From the NCBI RefSeq assembly GCF_009908165.1, contig NZ_JAAAUC010000005.1, positions 62,001 through 126,000 of the forward strand: a DNA stretch of 64,000 nucleotides, written 5' to 3'. The position numbers were made by a program, and so were the translations under genes. The notes below the pieces were generated by a model, which was not told where the DNA came from, searched no databases, and was given only the letters and a program-made list of their open reading frames with translations. Below, piece by piece: positions 55,731 through 64,000 of this stretch. Source of the DNA: Frigidibacter albus. GTDB lineage: Bacteria; Pseudomonadota; Alphaproteobacteria; Rhodobacterales; Rhodobacteraceae. Positions within the stretch are counted from its first letter, which is position 1. The number at the start of each line of letters is the position of its first letter.

Positions 55731-56468
55731 ATGAACATCCTGATCGTCTATGCCCATCCCGAGCCGACATCGTTCAACGGCGCAATGAAGGACCTGGCGG
55801 TCCAGACCCTGACCGCGCAGGGCCATTCGGTCACGGTGGCAGATCTTTACACGATGGGATGGAACGCGGTGGCCGGCCCGTCCGACACTGCCGTGCGGGC
55901 CGATCCTGACCGCTTCAGCCTTGCGCGGGAACAGACCATCGCCATGGAAAGCGGCACCATCGCCGCCGATATCGCTGCCGAACAGGACAGGCTGACCCGC
56001 GCGGACATGGTGATCTTCCAGTTCCCGGTCTGGTGGTTCGGCATGCCTGCGATCCTCAAGGGGTGGGTCGACCGCGTGTTTGCCCGTGGCTACGCCTACC
56101 GACCGGGGCGCAAATACGACACCGGCATGTTCAAGGGCAAGCTGGCGATGCTTGCCACGACGACAGGCACCTCGGCCGATACCTACGCGCCGGACGGGAT
56201 CGACGGCGACATCCTGACCCTGCTGTGGCCGGTCCACAACGGACTGCTACGCTACACCGGGTTTGACGTGCTGCCGCCCTATGTGGCCTACATGCCGGCG
56301 CGCGAAGATGAGGCAGGCCGGGCACTGCAGCTTGAGGGCTATCGCCAACGATTGGAATCCATCGAGACGACCCCGCACCTGTTCTTCCATTCCGCCGAGG
56401 ATTACGGCCCGAACGAGCGGCTGAAACCCGGCGTTCTGGCCCGCTCGGGGCAGCAGCGCAATGTCTGA
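55731..56468 (+). CDS. NAD(P)H dehydrogenase (quinone)-like flavoprotein
   Basis: A 245-residue flavodoxin-fold protein from ATG 55731. NILIVYAHPEPTSFNGAM is the FMN/FAD phosphate loop and FPVWWFGMPAILKGWVDRVF the active-site stretch of the MdaB/NQO1 group. It reduces quinones or related electrophiles with NAD(P)H. It starts seven bases after the acyl-CoA dehydrogenase and overlaps the CoA transferase by eight, so it is part of the operon. A role against electrophilic by-products is a guess. Confidence 0.82.
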   Translation: MNILIVYAHPEPTSFNGAMKDLAVQTLTAQGHSVTVADLYTMGWNAVAGPSDTAVRADPDRFSLAREQTIAMESGTIAADIAAEQDRLTRADMVIFQFPVWWFGMPAILKGWVDRVFARGYAYRPGRKYDTGMFKGKLAMLATTTGTSADTYAPDGIDGDILTLLWPVHNGLLRYTGFDVLPPYVAYMPAREDEAGRALQLEGYRQRLESIETTPHLFFHSAEDYGPNERLKPGVLARSGQQRNV

Positions 56469-57597
56469 AGGCGCGCTTTCAGGTCTGCTGGTGGTCGCGA
56501 TCGAGCAGGCGGTCGCGGCCCCGCTATGCACCGTCCGGCTGGCCGATGCCGGCGCCCGCGTCATCAAGATAGAGCGTGCGGGCGGCGAAACCGCGCGCCA
56601 CTATGATGCGGTGGTGAAGGGCACCTCGGCCTATTTCGCCTGGCTGAACCGGGGCAAGCAAAGCGCGGTTCTGGACCTGAAGGCCGACGCGGACCTTGCT
56701 GTGCTGTTTGCGATGCTGAAGCGGGCCGACGTGCTGGTCCAGAACCTCATCCCCGGCGCCCTGGCGCGTATGGGCCTGGCCCCGGACGTGATCGCCGGCC
56801 GCTTTCCCCGGCTGATCGCCGTGTCGATCAACGGCTATGGGCAGGACACGGCCTATGCCCGGATGCGGGCCTATGACATGCTGGTACAGGCGGAAAGCGG
56901 GCTTTGCGCCGTGACCGGAACCCCGGAAACTCCCAGCAAGATCGGTGTCTCGGCCGCCGATATCGCGACCGGAATGAACGCCCACGCCGCAATTCTTGAG
57001 GCGCTGATCGAGCGCGGCATGACGGGACGCGGCAAGCAGATAGAGATTGCGATGTTCGACGGCGTGGCCGACTGGATGGCAGTGCCGTTGCTGCACTACG
57101 AACATGGTGGCCGCGAGACGGGCCGCTACGGGCTCTCGCACGCGTCGATCTATCCCTACCGCCCCTTCGCCTGCAAGGACGGCGCCGTGATCATCGCCGC
57201 GCAGACCAATGGCGAATGGAAGCGGCTTTGCGACATCGTCTTGCACCGCCCGGACCTGGCCGCGCACCCCGATTTCGTGTCCAACGCTGCGCGGGTCGCG
57301 AACCGTGCCGCCCTGGACCGCGAGCTTGACCCCGTATTTGCGCAGCTGACGACGGGCGAGGTCATCACGCTGCTGGATGCAGCGGGCGTGGCCTGGGGGC
57401 GCTATACCGACGTGCGCGATCTTGGCGCGCACCCCGCGCTGCGCCGCATGGATATCACCCTTGCGGACGGGCAGCAGGTCAGCATTCCCCGCCCCGCCGG
57501 ACGCGGGCCCGGCTTTCGCCCCGGCCCTGTGCCCGGCACCGGGGCGGATACGGCCTCCCTCCGGGCCGAGTTCGGGCCATCGCACAAGCCGACTTAG
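56461..57597 (+). CDS. Class III CoA transferase (CaiB/BaiF)
   Basis: A 378-residue protein with the family fold of interlocked dimers: LADAGARVIKIERAGGETAR, AYFAWLNRGKQSAVLDLK, and the catalytic Asp 139 in RAYDMLVQAESGL. It moves CoA between carboxylic acids without ATP. Standing beside an acyl-CoA dehydrogenase and a hydratase, it should load the acid made by the aldehyde dehydrogenase. The start overlaps the previous gene. Confidence 0.89.
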   Translation: MSEGALSGLLVVAIEQAVAAPLCTVRLADAGARVIKIERAGGETARHYDAVVKGTSAYFAWLNRGKQSAVLDLKADADLAVLFAMLKRADVLVQNLIPGALARMGLAPDVIAGRFPRLIAVSINGYGQDTAYARMRAYDMLVQAESGLCAVTGTPETPSKIGVSAADIATGMNAHAAILEALIERGMTGRGKQIEIAMFDGVADWMAVPLLHYEHGGRETGRYGLSHASIYPYRPFACKDGAVIIAAQTNGEWKRLCDIVLHRPDLAAHPDFVSNAARVANRAALDRELDPVFAQLTTGEVITLLDAAGVAWGRYTDVRDLGAHPALRRMDITLADGQQVSIPRPAGRGPGFRPGPVPGTGADTASLRAEFGPSHKPT

Positions 57598-57688
57598 TTT
57601 CCGCCCTGGCGCAGCGCCGGGTGGAACGTCCTGCCAGGGCGTGGTTCCATGGCGCGATCCCTCTGCATCCCAACCTGCGAGCCTTGCC

Positions 57689-58519
57689 ATGAGCGTTGAA
57701 ACCCATCTGTCCGACTGGATCGGCCGCACCGAGCAGGCGGCGCCGGAAGCGGTGACGCCGCGCCTGCTGGACAGGTTCCGCGCCACCCTTGCCCCGCATC
57801 TGGCCGATTTTGGCGCGGCCCCTGCGGGAGTTCACTGGTGCCTTGCCCCGCCCGCGATCGCCGCTTCGGGGCTGGGGCCCGACGGCCATCCGGCGAAGGG
57901 CGACTTTCTGCCTCCGGTGTCCCTGCCGCGGCGGATGTGGGCGGGGGGCGAGGTGGAGTTCCTGGACCCGCTGCGCGAAGGCGACAACGTGACCCGCACC
58001 TCGCGGATCGCGGATGTGCAGACCAAGACCGGTCGCAGCGGAACGCTCTGCTTCGTGACCGTGCGGCACGACCTTGTGACCGAACGCGGCCTCGCCCTTC
58101 GTGAGCGGCAGGACCTCGTCTACCGCGCCGCAGCCAGCGCATCTGCGCCGCCGGCGCCGGCAGAGATCCACGGCGGCTCGGATCTGGAATGGGGCGTGGC
58201 CGTGGATCCGGTGCTGCTGTTCCGGTATTCGGCCCTGACCTTCAACGGCCACCGCATCCATTATGACACGCCCTACGCCCGCGAGGTCGAGCACTACCCG
58301 GGGCTGGTGATCCACGGTCCGTTGCAGGCGACGCTGCTGCTGAACCTTGCCGCGACGTGGGGGGGCGGACTGCCCCGCCGGTTCGCGTTTCGCGGGCTCA
58401 GCCCGGCCTGTGGGCCACAAACGCTGAGCGTTCGCGCCTGGAAAGCAGGCGCCGCGCTGGAGCTTGCCACCGTCACCAAAGTCCAAGTGACCGCGATGAC
58501 GGCGACCGCCACATGGTAG
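57689..58519 (+). CDS. Hotdog-fold acyl-CoA hydratase (mesaconyl-C4-CoA hydratase/HTD2 type)
   Basis: A 276-residue protein from ATG 57689; the frame is open upstream inside the transferase gene. A double-hotdog layout is seen: an N-terminal FAS1-type half (LPRRMWAGGEVEFLDPLREG) and a C-terminal half with YSALTFNGHRIHYDTPYARE and HYPGLVIHGPLQATLL. This pattern is typical of mesaconyl-C4-CoA hydratases and HTD2-like enzymes. It would add water to the enoyl-CoA made by the dehydrogenase. It ends the rightward operon. Confidence 0.82.
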   Translation: MSVETHLSDWIGRTEQAAPEAVTPRLLDRFRATLAPHLADFGAAPAGVHWCLAPPAIAASGLGPDGHPAKGDFLPPVSLPRRMWAGGEVEFLDPLREGDNVTRTSRIADVQTKTGRSGTLCFVTVRHDLVTERGLALRERQDLVYRAAASASAPPAPAEIHGGSDLEWGVAVDPVLLFRYSALTFNGHRIHYDTPYAREVEHYPGLVIHGPLQATLLLNLAATWGGGLPRRFAFRGLSPACGPQTLSVRAWKAGAALELATVTKVQVTAMTATATW

Positions 58520-58559
58520 GGTTTCGAACCCTCGCCGCGGTCTTCCGTTCAGTCCCGCC

Positions 58560-58800
58560 GGACAAGTTGGTTGTCGGCAGCGGCGTATTGCCTCGCCCGA
58601 AATGTTGCTGTCAATCGGCACGCAAAGCTGCGCTCTGACTCACTCTTGATGACGTCAATGTTGGTTTCCACCCAGAACCGACCCGGTTTTCCATCGATAA
58701 GTGACCCAACTCTGAGTATGGTTTTTCGGGACAGGGTGAGGTCAAGATATCGCTTTCTCCTTCTTTTTCCGTATTGCTGAAACTGAACTGGCCTTGAAGC
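58560..58800 (-). mobile_element. Possible IS5-type transposase remnant
   Basis: On the minus strand the scrambled text ELGHLSMENR plus WVETNIDVIKSESER, in neighbouring frames, resembles the LGH.LMENR.GLVV...L..A.G.AER stretch of IS5-group transposases. Frames change within 60 bases and no full domain is present. Base composition is more AT-rich than in the surrounding genes. The rest of the 634-base gap (58520-59153) has no gene I can support; the minus-strand open frame 58611-58994 is not protein-like. Confidence 0.35.
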
Positions 58801-59153
58801 GCAAGCTGTCGTTTCCCGTCTCCAGAATGCAAACGCCCCGTAACCCATTGATCTTCGCCCCCGAAAATCGCCCTCGGTTTACATTTTTTATCAAACCTGC
58901 CCGCTTTGAAGATGCCCGGTCGGCTGGAAGCTAGGGCACACCGGGTGCGGATACGGACGGGCCAGACTAAGCCGAACCGGGGTGCCCCCGCCAATCACAC
59001 GCCCTGCGCAGCAAGCTCGGGCCTCAGCGCGCAAGACACGGCGATCTTGGCCGAGCCTGCACGATGCCCGGTCGATACCGCTTTCGCACAGCCTCGGAAC
59101 CAATCGGGTAACGCCACGGTTCCCCTTGCATTGGCAAAGCGGGATTGGAGTGC

Positions 59154-60668
59154 ATGATGGCGACGGACGCAACCGACCAAACCGGACCGCGCAGCCTGCC
59201 ATCGCTGCCCCTCGCGCTGCTTCCTGTCGTCCTCACCCTCGGCCTTCTGGCGCTGCAGCTGTTCTACTACGGCGACTTCACGCCCCACATTCCCCTGATC
59301 TGCGGGCTCGCCATCACCAGCCTGCTCGGCGTCCTGCGCGGCATGACCTGGATGGATATCCGCGAGGGCATCTTCCACGTCATTCACGTGTCAATGCCAT
59401 CGCTGGCAGTGCTGATCGTGGTCGGCATGATCATCGGCGTCTGGATCGCCTCGGGCACGGTGCCGACGTTGATCTACTACGGACTGGTCCTGCTGAACCC
59501 CTCGATCTTCCTTGCCGCGGCGATGATCCTTTGCGCGGTCGTCTCGCTGTCGCTTGGCACAAGCTGGGGCACGGTCGGCACCATCGGCCTCGCGCTGATG
59601 GGCATCGGCGCGGGCTTCGGCATCCCGCCCTACTGGACGGCGGGCGCGGTCGTGTCGGGTGCGTTCTTCGGCGACAAGATCTCGCCGTTGTCGGACACCA
59701 CCAACCTTGCCCCCGCAGTCACCGGCGTCACGGTCTTCGACCACATCAAGAACATGCTGCCGACGACGATTCCGGCGATGCTGATCGCGCTGACGATCTA
59801 CCTGATCGCGGGCTATGCGCTGATCGAGCCGACCGAGACCTCGCTGGGGGCGATCAGCCAGATCACCGACCGGCTCGACCAGCAATTCGCGCTTGGCTGG
59901 GTGCCGCTGCTGCCGGCAGTGATCGTCATCGTGCTGGCGCTGATGCGCAAGCCGCCGCTGCCGTCGCTGTTTGCGGGGGTGCTGGCCGGCGGTCTGATCG
60001 CGATCTTCCTGCAGGGCGAGGGGCTGCATGACGTCTTCGCCTATGCGCAGTCGGGCTTTGCCATCGAAACCGGCGTCGCCGATATCGACAGCCTGCTGAA
60101 CGCCGGCGGCATCCAGTCGATGATGTGGACCATTTCCTTGATGCTGATCGCGCTTGGCTTCGGCGGCGCGCTGGAGCGGACGGGGTGTCTTGAAGCCATC
60201 ATCCAGGCAATCATCGGCCGGGTGAAAAGCTTCGCCGCCGTGCAAAGCTCTGCCATCGGCACGGCCTTTGCCACCAACATGGTGGCGGGCGATCCCTATA
60301 TCTCCATCGCACTGCCGGGGCGGATGTATGCGCCGCTGTACCGGGGCATGGGCTATTCGACGCTGAACCTCAGCCGCGCGGTGGAAGAGGGCGGCACGTT
60401 GATGAGCCCGCTGATCCCGTGGAACGCCGGCGGCGCCTTCGTCATTTCGGCCCTTGGCCTCGGGATCATGTCGGGAGAGTTGCAGAACCTGCTCTACATC
60501 CCGCTGGCTTTTGCCTGCTGGACAGCGCCGCTGATCGGCATCTTCTACGCCGTCACCGGCCTCTTCTCACCCCGCGCCACGGACGCGGAGCGCGCGAACT
60601 GGGAAAAGACCGACGAGGATGTGCTGGACCTGAAGGATCACGCGCTCGCGGATACCGAAGCCGGCTGA
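59154..60668 (+). CDS. nhaC: Na+/H+ antiporter, NhaC family
   Basis: A 504-residue membrane protein from ATG 59154 with GGAG seven bases upstream; ATG 59157 is also possible. About 12 helices are expected. Family signs are SLSLGTSWGTVGTIGLALMG, AVVSGAFFGDKISPLSDTTN, and the second-half NMVAGDPYISIALPGRM. It exchanges sodium (or an organic cation) for protons across the inner membrane; some members exchange malate or lactate. It stands alone and faces the GntP gene, stop to stop. Confidence 0.9.
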   Translation: MMATDATDQTGPRSLPSLPLALLPVVLTLGLLALQLFYYGDFTPHIPLICGLAITSLLGVLRGMTWMDIREGIFHVIHVSMPSLAVLIVVGMIIGVWIASGTVPTLIYYGLVLLNPSIFLAAAMILCAVVSLSLGTSWGTVGTIGLALMGIGAGFGIPPYWTAGAVVSGAFFGDKISPLSDTTNLAPAVTGVTVFDHIKNMLPTTIPAMLIALTIYLIAGYALIEPTETSLGAISQITDRLDQQFALGWVPLLPAVIVIVLALMRKPPLPSLFAGVLAGGLIAIFLQGEGLHDVFAYAQSGFAIETGVADIDSLLNAGGIQSMMWTISLMLIALGFGGALERTGCLEAIIQAIIGRVKSFAAVQSSAIGTAFATNMVAGDPYISIALPGRMYAPLYRGMGYSTLNLSRAVEEGGTLMSPLIPWNAGGAFVISALGLGIMSGELQNLLYIPLAFACWTAPLIGIFYAVTGLFSPRATDAERANWEKTDEDVLDLKDHALADTEAG

Positions 60669-60691
60669 CCCGGCATCAAGGCGGGCGAGCC

Positions 60692-62050
60692 TCAGAAGCT
60701 TCCGAACGCCATCCCCAGCCCGATGATCAGGATACAGGCAATCGTCGGCACCAGCACCGCCACGACGAAGATGTCGCCATAGGCCTGTCGATGGGTCATG
60801 CCGCAGATGCTCAGAAGGGTGATGACCGCGCCGTTATGGGGCAAGGTATCGAGGCCCCCGGTGGCAACGGTGACCACCCGGTGCAGCAGCGACGGGTCGA
60901 TCCCCTGCACCGCGGCCTGCGCCATCAGCGATGACCCCAGCACATCCAGCGCGATGGACATCCCGCCCGAGGCTGACCCGGTGATGCCCGCCAGCGCGCC
61001 CGAGGACAGCGCCGCCGAGATCAGGGCATTGCCGCCCGAGAGCCCCTCGAGACTGGCACGCAGCACCTCGAAACCGGGCAGGCCTGCGATCACCGCGCCA
61101 AAGCCCACAAGGCTGGCGGTGTTGAACAGGGGCAGCAGCGAGGACTCGGCGCCCTCGTTCAGGACCTGCATCACCTCCGGCGGGCGGCTGAGGATCAGCG
61201 CCAGCACCAGCGCCACGGCAAGCGCGGTGATGACCGACCACAGCCCCTTGACCCGGGGCAGATCGGTCTCGCCATAGGCCGGAAGCGCAAGATAGGCGGT
61301 ATCCAGCGCGGGCAGCACCACGCTGCCCATCGCCAGCGTGACCACCGCGACCGACAGGATCGGCACCAGCGCCACCCACAGCGGCATCGGCTGGTCGCGT
61401 GGCGGGGTCTCGGGCGCCTCTGGCGGCGCATCCCCCGCCAGCCTGCGCGTGCGCATCTGCAGCCACGCCACCCCCAGCCCCAGCATCACCGCGCCGGCGA
61501 TCAGCCCCAGGCCGGGCGCGGCGAAGGGGGTGGTGCCGAAGGTGACCATCGGGATCGCGTTCTGGATAGACGGGGTGCCCGGCAAGGCGGTCATGGTGAA
61601 GGTGAAGGCGCCAAGCGCGATGGTCGCGGGGATCAGCCGCGCTGGCAGCCCGGTCTGGGCAAACAGGGCCCGCGCCAGGGGCCATGCGGCGAAGGCCACC
61701 ACGAACAGCGACACGCCGCCATAGGTCAGCACCGCGCAGGCCAGCACCACTGCCAGAATCGCGTTCCGCGGGCCAAGCGCCGCGGCGATCGCAGCGGCCA
61801 GACGGGCGGCAGCCCCCGATGCCTCCATCACCTTGCCGAACAGCGCCCCCAGCAGGAACAGCGGAAAGAAGGCGATCACGAAGCTGCCCGCTGCCTGCAT
61901 GAAGACCTGCGTATAGCCGGCAAGCACCGGCGCGCCCGAGGCCAGCGCCGCAAGCAGGGCCAGCACCGGCGCCAGCACCAGCACCGAGGCGCCGCGCCAG
62001 GCCCCAGCCATCAGCAGTACCAGGGCGAACAGGATCAGGAATACGGTCAC
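60692..62050 (-). CDS. GntP family permease
   Basis: A 452-residue membrane protein from GTG 62050 with AAGGAGG six bases upstream; ATG 62077 is possible. It has a GntP-like layout with FFPLFLLGALFGKVMEASGA, YGGVSLFVVAFAAWPLARAL and the second-half GGLDTLPHNGAVITLLSICG. The family imports gluconate or other hydroxy acids and ketones with protons. The substrate here is unknown. It is downstream of the autotransporter in the same direction, with a hairpin between. Confidence 0.85.
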   Translation of the reverse strand: MTVFLILFALVLLMAGAWRGASVLVLAPVLALLAALASGAPVLAGYTQVFMQAAGSFVIAFFPLFLLGALFGKVMEASGAAARLAAAIAAALGPRNAILAVVLACAVLTYGGVSLFVVAFAAWPLARALFAQTGLPARLIPATIALGAFTFTMTALPGTPSIQNAIPMVTFGTTPFAAPGLGLIAGAVMLGLGVAWLQMRTRRLAGDAPPEAPETPPRDQPMPLWVALVPILSVAVVTLAMGSVVLPALDTAYLALPAYGETDLPRVKGLWSVITALAVALVLALILSRPPEVMQVLNEGAESSLLPLFNTASLVGFGAVIAGLPGFEVLRASLEGLSGGNALISAALSSGALAGITGSASGGMSIALDVLGSSLMAQAAVQGIDPSLLHRVVTVATGGLDTLPHNGAVITLLSICGMTHRQAYGDIFVVAVLVPTIACILIIGLGMAFGSF

Positions 62051-62162
62051 GGCGCCCTCCTTGCTGCGTCGCAGCATAGTCGATCTGGCGGCCGGAAGCG
62101 AGTAACCGCGGCACAAGGCAAAACGCCGCACCTCGCCACGGTCACGGATCATGCAAGCAGCG

Positions 62163-62200
62163 GCGATGGCCCCCGTACCAAAGGTGCCGGGGGCCATCGC
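62163..62200 (-). terminator. Hairpin terminator after the autotransporter
   Basis: GCGATGGCCCCCG (62163-62175) pairs perfectly with CGGGGGCCATCGC (62188-62200) around a 12-base loop. The 13-bp stem lies 18 bases past the autotransporter stop in its direction. No strong T-run follows. It separates this gene from the GntP gene. Confidence 0.6.
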
Positions 62201-62217
62201 TGGCTTCAAATCCGGCC

Positions 62218-64000
62218 TTAGAAGGTTACGCCGAGGCCAAGCCCGACCGCCATGTCGTCTTCGTCGGTGCCTTCGGCCACCAGCCGCAGGCGCAGGGTGC
62301 CGCCGCCCCCAAGCGGCTGCAGGTATTCCGCGCCGATCCCGCCGAAGGTGTCACTGTCCAGCCCGGTCCCGCCAAAGCTGGTGCTGCCGCCAAGGGCGCG
62401 CAGCGTGAACCCGTCGCCCGCGCCCGACACATGGGTCAGTCGGATCAGGCCGCGCAGGGTGCCGGTGCCAAGCTCCACGCTCTGCCCCAGTTCGACCCGG
62501 GCAAAGCCGGTGCGCGGGGTGCGCCCGTCGAACTCTCCCAGCGTGGAAAGGCTGAAGTCGCCCATGTCGTGCCAGCCAAGGCCGCCCGACAGCGCAAGAT
62601 CCATGCCGCGAACCCCGAGTTGCCCCGGCGCATAGGAGAAGCGACCGGCGACCCCGTAAAGCGTGCCATCCGCCGTGCCGTGCCCGCCAACATGCGCCGC
62701 CGCGTCATATTCCGTCTCGCTGGTCCCGATGAAGCCAAGGACGGTCGCCCGCGCCGCGCCGACATCCCGGCTTGCCGCCGGCCCCACCAGCGCCATCGAA
62801 TAGTCCACATCCACACCGCCCGGCATATCCTCGGTCTCGCTCGACATCAGGCCGCCGATCACCGACAACACCGTGCCATCCTCAAGCGCGAAGCCATAGC
62901 GCAGCACGCCTTCCATCTCGTCCCGCTCATGGGTCGAGGTCAGCAGCGCGGCAAAGCCAGGCGCGCCTTCCGCCAGTTCCAGCGCATTGCCCAGCACCGA
63001 GGTCAGCCCGCGCGCCGCCAGCGTGTCACCGGCCGACATGACGTCCGGATCCGCCGCCACGGCTGCCAGCCCGTCGGCCGAGGCGATGAAGGGGTTGCCG
63101 CCGGCATCGAAGATCTCCGGCGCAGTGATGAAGCTGAAGGCCCCCTGCACCGGCGACAGCAGGCGGAAGGTGTCGGTCCCGCTGCCAAGGTCGATCGCGC
63201 CGATGATCTGCGACCCGGTCGCCAGTTCCAGCACATCATCGCCCCCGGCCAGCGAGATGGCGATGCCGCTGTGGCCGATGATGGTGCCGTAGTTGGTGAC
63301 GGTCTGGGACTGCGTGTCGAGGTCATCCGCATTCACGCCGCGCGCGCCCTCGATCAGGCCGGTGTTCAGCACGAAGCCGGCCCCGGTCGCCCCTTCGTCG
63401 AAGTCGATCCCGTCGCCATCGGTCAGCGCCAGCGACCTGATCGTGCCATGGTTGATGACGGTGCCGCTGTCGAGGTCGACCCCGTCCTGATCGGTCCCGT
63501 TGCTGAGGATGGTGCCGGTGTTGAGCACATAGGCATCGTTGGCCAGGTTCACCGCGTCATCGAGGCCGATGATTGTGCCGGAGTTCTCGATCCGCACCCC
63601 ATCCCGGTTGGCGTTGATGCCCTCGGCCCCCAACGCGGTGATGGTGCCGGAGTTGATGACGGTGCTGTTCTCGCGCACCTGCACGCCGTCATCGCCGCCG
63701 GTGATGGTGCCGCTGTTCTCGACCACGGCATCTGCCCCGGTCCGCACGCCGTCGCTGTCCACGCCGGTGATGCTGCCAGAGTTGGTGATGCGGATGCCGC
63801 TGACCTCACCATCGACGCCGCGGTCGGTGCCGGTGATGCTGCCCGAGTTGACGAGGCTGCTGTCCTGCCCGAAGTCGACCCCCTCGTCATCGCCGGTGAT
63901 GGTGCCGGAGTTCTCGATCACCGCATCCGCCCCGACGCGAATGGCGTCATTGCCGATGCCGGTGATGGTGCCAGAGTTCTCGATAAGGATGCCGGTGAAG
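62218..64000 (-). CDS. Autotransporter with NSGTI-type repeats, C-terminal part
   Basis: The frame is open from the right edge to TAA 62220-62218 (about 594 residues seen). The outer part (63270-64000) is made of imperfect ~20-residue repeats around NSGTITG, which build a right-handed beta-helix passenger. From about 63050 a 12-strand beta-barrel translocator follows, ending with GLGVTF, the C-terminal Phe needed for outer-membrane insertion. It exports itself via the type V secretion route to the cell surface. The signal peptide lies beyond the window. The function of the passenger is unknown. Confidence 0.9.
   Translation of the reverse strand, partial: FTGILIENSGTITGIGNDAIRVGADAVIENSGTITGDDEGVDFGQDSSLVNSGSITGTDRGVDGEVSGIRITNSGSITGVDSDGVRTGADAVVENSGTITGGDDGVQVRENSTVINSGTITALGAEGINANRDGVRIENSGTIIGLDDAVNLANDAYVLNTGTILSNGTDQDGVDLDSGTVINHGTIRSLALTDGDGIDFDEGATGAGFVLNTGLIEGARGVNADDLDTQSQTVTNYGTIIGHSGIAISLAGGDDVLELATGSQIIGAIDLGSGTDTFRLLSPVQGAFSFITAPEIFDAGGNPFIASADGLAAVAADPDVMSAGDTLAARGLTSVLGNALELAEGAPGFAALLTSTHERDEMEGVLRYGFALEDGTVLSVIGGLMSSETEDMPGGVDVDYSMALVGPAASRDVGAARATVLGFIGTSETEYDAAAHVGGHGTADGTLYGVAGRFSYAPGQLGVRGMDLALSGGLGWHDMGDFSLSTLGEFDGRTPRTGFARVELGQSVELGTGTLRGLIRLTHVSGAGDGFTLRALGGSTSFGGTGLDSDTFGGIGAEYLQPLGGGGTLRLRLVAEGTDEDDMAVGLGLGVTF

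Noticed and set aside
58611-58994. Leftward gene of 127 codons
   Set aside because: No start signal, no domain and mixed composition; parts resemble a broken transposase in other frames.
63270-64000. CRISPR array
   Set aside because: The repeats are imperfect and in phase with a protein of NSGTI repeats; there are no constant repeats with unique spacers.

Overview
The window is high-GC, gene-dense bacterial DNA. Its gene families (a branched-chain 2-oxoacid dehydrogenase led by Lrp/AsnC, Liv- and Dpp-type ABC transporters, an NhaC antiporter, a GntP permease, DUF2384-type antitoxin debris) suggest an alphaproteobacterium, most likely a Rhodobacterales member of the Paracoccus/Rhodobacter kind. 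This taxonomic guess rests on protein style only. It reads as an accessory region: two catabolic islands set among prophage, insertion-sequence and pseudogene remains.

Left end (1-2287): five overlapping leftward prophage genes (terminase large subunit cut by the window edge, HTH protein, small protein, phiE125 gp8-like connector, hypothetical). They end at a 3' half tRNA-Cys, read as the phage attachment site. From 2576 to 7161 lies a decayed RND efflux/two-component locus. The fusion-protein gene is a scrap, the RND pump is frameshifted and loses its 3' end, and the convergent sensor kinase loses its ATPase domain at the same junction. The response regulator carries an in-frame amber codon.

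7440-16672: AmpC beta-lactamase, a small lipoprotein, a TetR regulator, a secreted prolyl oligopeptidase, a LysR regulator divergent from a luciferase-like oxidoreductase and an MFS exporter. Fragments of an NmrA-like gene, a ParS/MbcA-type antitoxin and a class A beta-lactamase lie between them.

Island 1 (16684-32337): a leftward gene set (class V aminotransferase, M20D amidohydrolase, GntR regulator, M81 MlrC-like peptidase, an unassigned PLP enzyme, threonine aldolase, aminothiazoline-carboxylate hydrolase family protein, RidA). Divergent from it are a complete peptide-type ABC importer and an M20 peptidase. A near-identical 16-bp box lies before both arms. I read it as an import-and-dismantle system for a peptide-like, probably Cys/Ser/Thr-derived compound. 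Next to it (32359-38091) is a full branched-chain 2-oxoacid dehydrogenase operon, headed by a small possibly ACT-like protein and a divergent Lrp/AsnC regulator.

Middle (38092-40863): IS5- and IS66-type transposase remnants around a TetR/MFS efflux pair.

Island 2 (40864-58519): a Liv-type ABC importer, 5-oxoprolinase-like PxpABC, VOC, SDR, FAD amine oxidoreductase, aldehyde dehydrogenase and a two-subunit ThDP 2-oxoacid decarboxylase run leftward. A LysR gene, acyl-CoA dehydrogenase, quinone reductase-like flavoprotein, class III CoA transferase and hotdog hydratase run rightward. A LysR-type box recurs upstream of three transcription units, so the block looks like one regulon for an unassigned route: lactam or amino acid to 2-oxoacid, aldehyde, acid, acyl-CoA, enoyl-CoA and hydroxyacyl-CoA.

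Right end (58520-64000): transposase-like debris, NhaC antiporter, GntP permease, and the 3' part of an autotransporter with NSGTI-type repeats that runs off the window.
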